Assembly: GCA_003601875.1 (NCBI GenBank)
Contig: PIYF01000028.1
Span: 1-8,587 of the forward strand
DNA from: Candidatus Bathyarchaeota archaeon
Lineage (GTDB): Archaea; Thermoproteota; Bathyarchaeia; Bathyarchaeales; Bathycorpusculaceae
Length of the DNA stretch: 8,587 nucleotides
Direction of reading: 5' to 3'
A program made the position numbers and the translations under genes. A model generated the notes under the pieces. It was not told where the DNA came from, did no database searches, and saw nothing but the letters and a program-made list of their open reading frames with translations. Shown here in pieces: positions 5,629 to 8,587 of this stretch. Positions within the stretch are counted from its first letter, which is position 1; each line of letters begins with the position of its first letter.

Positions 5629-6945
5629 ATGTCAACTCCACGTGACGACTATAATCATGTTTTTGAACTTTTACAGCAACATCATAAATGGTTTCAAGAA
5701 TGCATTCCTTTAATAGCCAGTGAAAACATTCCAAGTCCAGCTGTCCGTGAAGCCTTAACATCTGATTTCGGAAACCGTTATGCTGAGGGATGGCCTGGAG
5801 AAAGAGTTTATGCTGGTTGCCGTTTCATAGATCAAGTGGAATTTAAATGTATAGAGTTGATGAAAAAGCTTTTCAAGGCTGAATTTGTGGATGTTAGACC
5901 AATATCAGGTGTTGTTGCAAATCTTGTTGTTTATACAGCTTTCACTGAGCCTGGTGACACTATGATGGCTTTATCCATTCCATGTGGTGGACATATAACT
6001 ATGGGGAAGAAAAGGCTTGGTGGAACAGCTGGCGCTGTTCACGGGTTGAATGTTGAATATCTTCCTTTAGACTACAAAGAGTTGAATATTGATGTTGATA
6101 AAGCGAAAGCTAAAATTGAAAAACTTGCAAATGAGGGTAAAACACCCAAGCTTGTAATGTTTGGAGCCAGTGTTTTTCCATTTCCCCATCCAGTTAAAGA
6201 GTTAGCTGAAACAATTCACGGGGTTGGTGCAACTGTAGGGTATGATGCAGCTCACGTTGCAGGTTTAATCGCTGGAGGTCAATTTCAAGATCCCTTAAGG
6301 GAAGGAGCAGACGTTGTCAGTTTAAGCACTCATAAAACATTTTTTGGCCCTCAACATGGTGGAGTTTTATCTTGGGAGAAATATGCTGATAGGATAAAAC
6401 GTGCAACGTTTCCTGGAATGGTGAGTAATCATCATTTACATGCAGTTGCGGGGGTAACTATAGCTTGTGCTGAACTTCTTGAATTCGGGAAGGAATATGC
6501 AAGTCAAGTGGTTAGGAATGCTAAGGCTTTAGGTCAAGCATTATATGAAAGAGGTTTTAACGTTTTAGCTGAACATAAAGGTTTCACACAGTCGCATGTA
6601 ATTTTGATAGATATAACAAAACATGGGGATGGAGGTACAATAGAAGAAACTCTGGAGAAAGCAAACATCATAATAAATAGGAACTTGCTGCCTTGGGATA
6701 TAAAGGAAGGAAGACATTTTATGCATCCAGGTGGTATAAGGCTTGGCGTTTCAGAGGTTACAAGGCTGGGTATGAGAGAGTCTGAAATGGATGAAATAGC
6801 TGAGTTTATAAAACGTGTTGTGATAGATAAGGAGTCTTCAGAGAAAGTGAAAGAAGACGTTGCTGAATTCAGAAGGAACTATCAAAAAGTGCATTACTGC
6901 TTCGAAAATGCAACAGAAGCCTACAAGTACATAAGAATCCGCTAA
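5629..6945 (+). CDS. glyA: Serine hydroxymethyltransferase
   Basis: A 438-residue PLP-dependent cytoplasmic enzyme that interconverts serine and glycine and passes a one-carbon unit to a pterin cofactor (tetrahydrofolate, or a tetrahydromethanopterin-type pterin in many archaea). IASEN (29-33), NRYAEGWPGERVYAGC (49-64), YDAAHVAGL (205-213; D206 and H209 near the PLP ring) and STHKTFFGPQHGG with Schiff-base K236 are all present. The GWPGERVYAGC and THKTFFGPQ wording resembles crenarchaeal enzymes more than bacterial ones (typically YAEGxPGxRYYGG and TTTTHKT). The frame is complete and length is normal. ATG 5629 is preferred for its AAGGTG site; an alternative ATG at 5611 would add six residues. 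A DUF488 gene follows after 16 bases, suggesting co-transcription. Confidence 0.96.
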   Translation: MSTPRDDYNHVFELLQQHHKWFQECIPLIASENIPSPAVREALTSDFGNRYAEGWPGERVYAGCRFIDQVEFKCIELMKKLFKAEFVDVRPISGVVANLVVYTAFTEPGDTMMALSIPCGGHITMGKKRLGGTAGAVHGLNVEYLPLDYKELNIDVDKAKAKIEKLANEGKTPKLVMFGASVFPFPHPVKELAETIHGVGATVGYDAAHVAGLIAGGQFQDPLREGADVVSLSTHKTFFGPQHGGVLSWEKYADRIKRATFPGMVSNHHLHAVAGVTIACAELLEFGKEYASQVVRNAKALGQALYERGFNVLAEHKGFTQSHVILIDITKHGDGGTIEETLEKANIIINRNLLPWDIKEGRHFMHPGGIRLGVSEVTRLGMRESEMDEIAEFIKRVVIDKESSEKVKEDVAEFRRNYQKVHYCFENATEAYKYIRIR

Positions 6946-6961
6946 AATTATTCTTATAGAA

Positions 6962-7408
6962 ATGAGTGGTAATCTCCAAGTTTGGACAATTGGTTATGGA
7001 AACCGTTCAGCAGATAAATTTCTAGAGTTGTTAAGGGAGCATGAAATTCAAGTTTTAGTTGATGTTAGAAGTTTTCCCACATCTAAAATTGAACATTACA
7101 AAAGGGAAGCATTGGAAAGGTGGCTTCCAAAACATGGAATAGAATATGTTTGGATGGGTGAGGAGCTTGGTGGATACCGTAAAGGTGGTTATAAAAAGCA
7201 TATGAGAACCAAACTTTTCAGGGATGGAATTAGAAAGCTCTTGCAGATTGCACGGGAAAAGCGAACATGTATAATGTGTAGGGAGATAAACCCTAAACAT
7301 TGTCATAGAAGGTTTGTTTCAGCGTATCTTGAAAAGAAAGGTGTGAATGTGATTCATATAATAAAGAAGGGACAGCTAAATTTATCCCAAATTCTAAACA
7401 ATACATAA
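6962..7408 (+). CDS. DUF488 family protein
   Basis: A 148-residue member of the widespread DUF488 family, whose biochemical role is not established. Signatures are VWTIGYGNRS (7-16), VLVDVRSFPTS (31-41), GEELGG (66-71) and the cysteine/histidine block CIMCREINPKHCHRRF (103-118) near the C-terminus, with C103, C106, C114 and H115. The C-x2-C...CH pattern could bind a metal or act in redox or transfer chemistry; this is inference. The protein is soluble with no signal peptide. ATG 6962 lies 16 bases after the glyA stop and has no clear Shine-Dalgarno site, so translation may depend on coupling to glyA. The MazG-type gene follows after 24 bases, so glyA, this gene and MazG look like one transcription unit. 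Confidence 0.9.
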   Translation: MSGNLQVWTIGYGNRSADKFLELLREHEIQVLVDVRSFPTSKIEHYKREALERWLPKHGIEYVWMGEELGGYRKGGYKKHMRTKLFRDGIRKLLQIAREKRTCIMCREINPKHCHRRFVSAYLEKKGVNVIHIIKKGQLNLSQILNNT

Positions 7409-7419
7409 AATTGAATTTG

Positions 7420-7426
7420 AAGGTGA
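7420..7426 (+). promoter_or_regulatory. Shine-Dalgarno site of the MazG-type gene
   Basis: AAGGTGAT spans 7420-7426 with one flanking base and is the strongest ribosome-binding site in the window. ATG 7433 lies about six bases after it. The in-frame TTG at 7427 touches the site and is unlikely to be used. Confidence 0.75.
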
Positions 7427-7432
7427 TTGCTA

Positions 7433-7723
7433 ATGCATATACATGAATTTCAGGAAATGATGTATCGCATATACTTCCATAGAGATTCTAAACGTGGTGT
7501 AAATGGAACCTATAATTGGCTTGTAGACGAGGTTAAAGAGCTTGGTGAAGCTTTAAAAACGGATGATAAAAAGGCTTTAGAAAATGAGTTTGCAGATGTT
7601 ATTGCATGGCTTTGTTCCCTTGCAAACATTACCGATGTAAATCTTGAAAAAGCTGCATTAAACAAGTATGATAATAAATGTCCAAAATGTGGAAAATCTC
7701 CATGTCAATGCCAATTTAAATAA
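7433..7723 (+). CDS. MazG-type nucleotide pyrophosphohydrolase with C-terminal zinc ribbon-like tail
   Basis: A 96-residue all-alpha protein of the MazG/dUTPase-related superfamily, expected to hydrolyse (d)NTPs to monophosphate and pyrophosphate with Mg2+. The metal-binding pattern is intact: E33-x2-E36 in DEVKELGEAL and E52-x2-D55 in ENEFADVIAWL. The following LANITDVNLEKAALNKY matches the usual third and fourth helices. The tail CPKCGKSPCQC is a four-cysteine knuckle, common in short archaeal MazG proteins and probably zinc-binding. The preferred substrate cannot be read from sequence; house-cleaning of damaged or excess nucleotides is the general family role. It is last in the apparent glyA unit, and its stop codon is one base from the convergent winged-helix gene. 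Confidence 0.88.
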   Translation: MHIHEFQEMMYRIYFHRDSKRGVNGTYNWLVDEVKELGEALKTDDKKALENEFADVIAWLCSLANITDVNLEKAALNKYDNKCPKCGKSPCQCQFK

Positions 7724-7724
7724 A

Positions 7725-8009
7725 TTATACTTTCTTAATTATACTGTTAAGTCTTCTCTGTCCCAAACCTGTAAGCTTCCAAAAATACGGTCTGCCACCA
7801 CTTCTTTCAACAATTTTTTCAGTTTCCAAAAGTTTCAAATGATGAATAACCACGTTATAGTGAAGTTTTGTTTCCCTCGCTATAGTTTTAGCGTCAACAG
7901 GAAATCTTTTCTCCAAAAAATCTAGTATTTTCGTTCTAGCTTTTAAACCAAGTTTGATGTTTCTTAAATCTGAGAGGTAAGCGTTTGGATGATAAACTTC
8001 CCTTAACAT
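7725..8009 (-). CDS. ArsR-like winged-helix DNA-binding protein
   Basis: A 94-residue transcription factor-like protein consisting of one winged-helix domain. LKARTKILDFLEKRF (22-36) is the first helix. DAKTIARETKLHYNVVIHHL (39-58) covers the helix-turn-helix with its recognition helix, followed by LETEKIVERSGGRPYFWKLT (61-80) as the wing. It has no cysteine sensor site, ligand domain or membrane segment, so its signal is unknown. ATG 8007-8009 is preferred over TTG 8018: a TATA box at 8033-8040 is centred about 27 bases upstream of the ATG, which makes the ATG a leaderless start and leaves the TTG untranscribed. It lies downstream of the DNA polymerase D gene on the same strand, but with its own promoter. 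Target genes cannot be told. Confidence 0.85.
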   Translation of the reverse strand: MLREVYHPNAYLSDLRNIKLGLKARTKILDFLEKRFPVDAKTIARETKLHYNVVIHHLKLLETEKIVERSGGRPYFWKLTGLGQRRLNSIIKKV

Positions 8010-8032
8010 TTTAACCAAAAGATTTTGTGCTG

Positions 8033-8040
8033 TTTAAATA
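8033..8040 (-). promoter_or_regulatory. TATA box of the winged-helix gene (leaderless)
   Basis: TATTTAAA on the minus strand is centred about 27 bases before ATG 8009, the spacing expected for a leaderless archaeal transcript. It lies just after the polymerase D stop codon. Confidence 0.65.
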
Positions 8041-8053
8041 GAAAAAGTTTCAG

Positions 8054-8587
8054 TTAAGCGAACTCTACAAGGCTTATCTGTTTAGGTTTCCCACCCTCAA
8101 ATAATGTGTTTATCTCTTCCCTTACAAGCATAATTCTCTGGGAATAATATTGGGGCAACTTATACTTCTCAATCAACCGTTGAGCGGCATCTAAATATTT
8201 TTCTATTCCTCCACGGTAAACAGTTAAGGTTATGGTGCCACCGCAAGACGGACATTTTCCGTTAAGGGGGAGACGGCGGAAATGTCGGTTACATCTTTTA
8301 CATCTGAAGGCTTGCGTTGAAAAAGCTCTTAGATTTCCAGCTATATCCCTTATAAAATGAGTTGTTAAAACTTTCAAAGCAACTTTTTTAGCGTCTACAG
8401 CCTCAATTTTCTCGGCGAGCTTAAGCTGATTATTCAACTTTTCAATCATTGTTTTAAACTTTTTATAAACACTTTCAGCATTTCCAAGGTTAATATTTGA
8501 AGTTGGAGTTGTATATCGAAATCCTTCAAATTGAGCTTCGGTTCCAAGCCTATACTCAATTATATCTATTAATGAACTAACATTCTT
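8054..8587 (-). CDS. polC: DNA polymerase D (II) large subunit DP2, C-terminal fragment
   Basis: The last 177 residues of the catalytic large subunit of the archaeal replicative polymerase PolD; the rest, which exceeds 1,000 residues in the family, lies beyond the right edge. The open frame runs from the edge to TAA at 8054-8056. Family-typical blocks are IEYRLGTEAQFEGFRYTTPTS, LAEKIEAVDAKKVA and THFIRDIAGNLRAFSTQ, followed by a zinc finger CKRC...CPSC (C96, C99, C111, C114 of the fragment) and the conserved GGTITLTVYRGGIEKYL block. The extreme C-terminus QISLVEFA fits a PCNA-interacting peptide (Qxxhxxa), as known for PolD DP2. An ATG at 8449 lies inside the gene and is not the start. No intein is present in the visible part. 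PolD presence excludes a crenarchaeal host. Confidence 0.95.
   Translation of the reverse strand, partial: KNVSSLIDIIEYRLGTEAQFEGFRYTTPTSNINLGNAESVYKKFKTMIEKLNNQLKLAEKIEAVDAKKVALKVLTTHFIRDIAGNLRAFSTQAFRCKRCNRHFRRLPLNGKCPSCGGTITLTVYRGGIEKYLDAAQRLIEKYKLPQYYSQRIMLVREEINTLFEGGKPKQISLVEFA

Noticed and set aside
7055..7306. An 83-codon minus-strand frame inside the DUF488 gene
   Set aside because: It lies entirely opposite a gene with conserved family motifs and has no start signals.
7668..7925. An 85-codon plus-strand frame spanning the MazG end and the opposite strand of the winged-helix gene
   Set aside because: It overlaps two genes with clear domains and its translation shows no recognisable feature.
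1..8587. Search by eye for tRNA, rRNA, CRISPR arrays, insertion sequences, inteins and toxin-antitoxin or defence modules
   Set aside because: None seen. The small MazG-type protein is an enzyme of the pyrophosphohydrolase superfamily and is not accompanied by a mazEF-type toxin pair.

Overview
The window reads as a compact, AT-rich archaeal chromosome segment made mostly of housekeeping genes. The mix points to a non-Crenarchaeota member of the TACK group, most likely Bathyarchaeota-like. The evidence is the C-terminal part of DNA polymerase D large subunit (absent from Crenarchaeota), a short helicase-less XPF nuclease and a serine hydroxymethyltransferase whose motifs match crenarchaeal enzymes, plus Sec61-beta, an Sm-fold protein, a DUF2070 membrane protein and a ferredoxin-dependent 2-oxoacid oxidoreductase (anaerobic metabolism). 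The lineage is an inference from gene content; no rRNA or tRNA gene is present.

Layout, left to right. On the minus strand (1-1532) a P-loop protein of BioD-like character lies upstream of porC and the first codons of porD, subunits of a pyruvate/2-oxoacid:ferredoxin oxidoreductase that continues past the left edge. Diverging from it on the plus strand (1601-2513) are an XPF-type nuclease and a 65-residue proline-rich/coiled-coil protein. These meet a minus-strand pair head-on (2508-4838): the large DUF2070 membrane protein and, downstream under its own TATA box, a thioredoxin. A 223-base intergenic region follows, then an Sm-like protein on plus (5062-5352). Its stop codon overlaps that of Sec61-beta on minus (5349-5516, 55 residues). 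Sec61-beta shares a divergent promoter region with a plus-strand run of serine hydroxymethyltransferase, a DUF488 protein and a small MazG-type pyrophosphohydrolase (5629-7723). The right end is minus strand: an ArsR-like winged-helix protein lies downstream of the polymerase D large subunit, which runs off the right edge.

The genes fall into central metabolism (Por, GlyA), information processing (PolD, XPF, Sm-like), protein export (Sec61-beta), redox or nucleotide housekeeping (thioredoxin, MazG) and poorly understood archaeal families (DUF2070, DUF488, the P-loop protein, the coiled-coil protein). Three convergent pairs meet with their stop codons overlapping or one base apart. Both Shine-Dalgarno-led starts (GGTGAT or AAGGTG cores) and apparently leaderless starts occur. 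No stretch over 300 bases lacks a gene. I see no mobile element, CRISPR array, tRNA or defence system, and nothing that clearly makes a new multi-gene system. The most distinctive signals are a 13-base element repeated exactly before two start codons with a third decayed-looking copy, an Sm-fold protein lacking the usual uridine-binding residues, and an XPF nuclease without a visible PCNA-binding tail next to an unknown coiled-coil gene.
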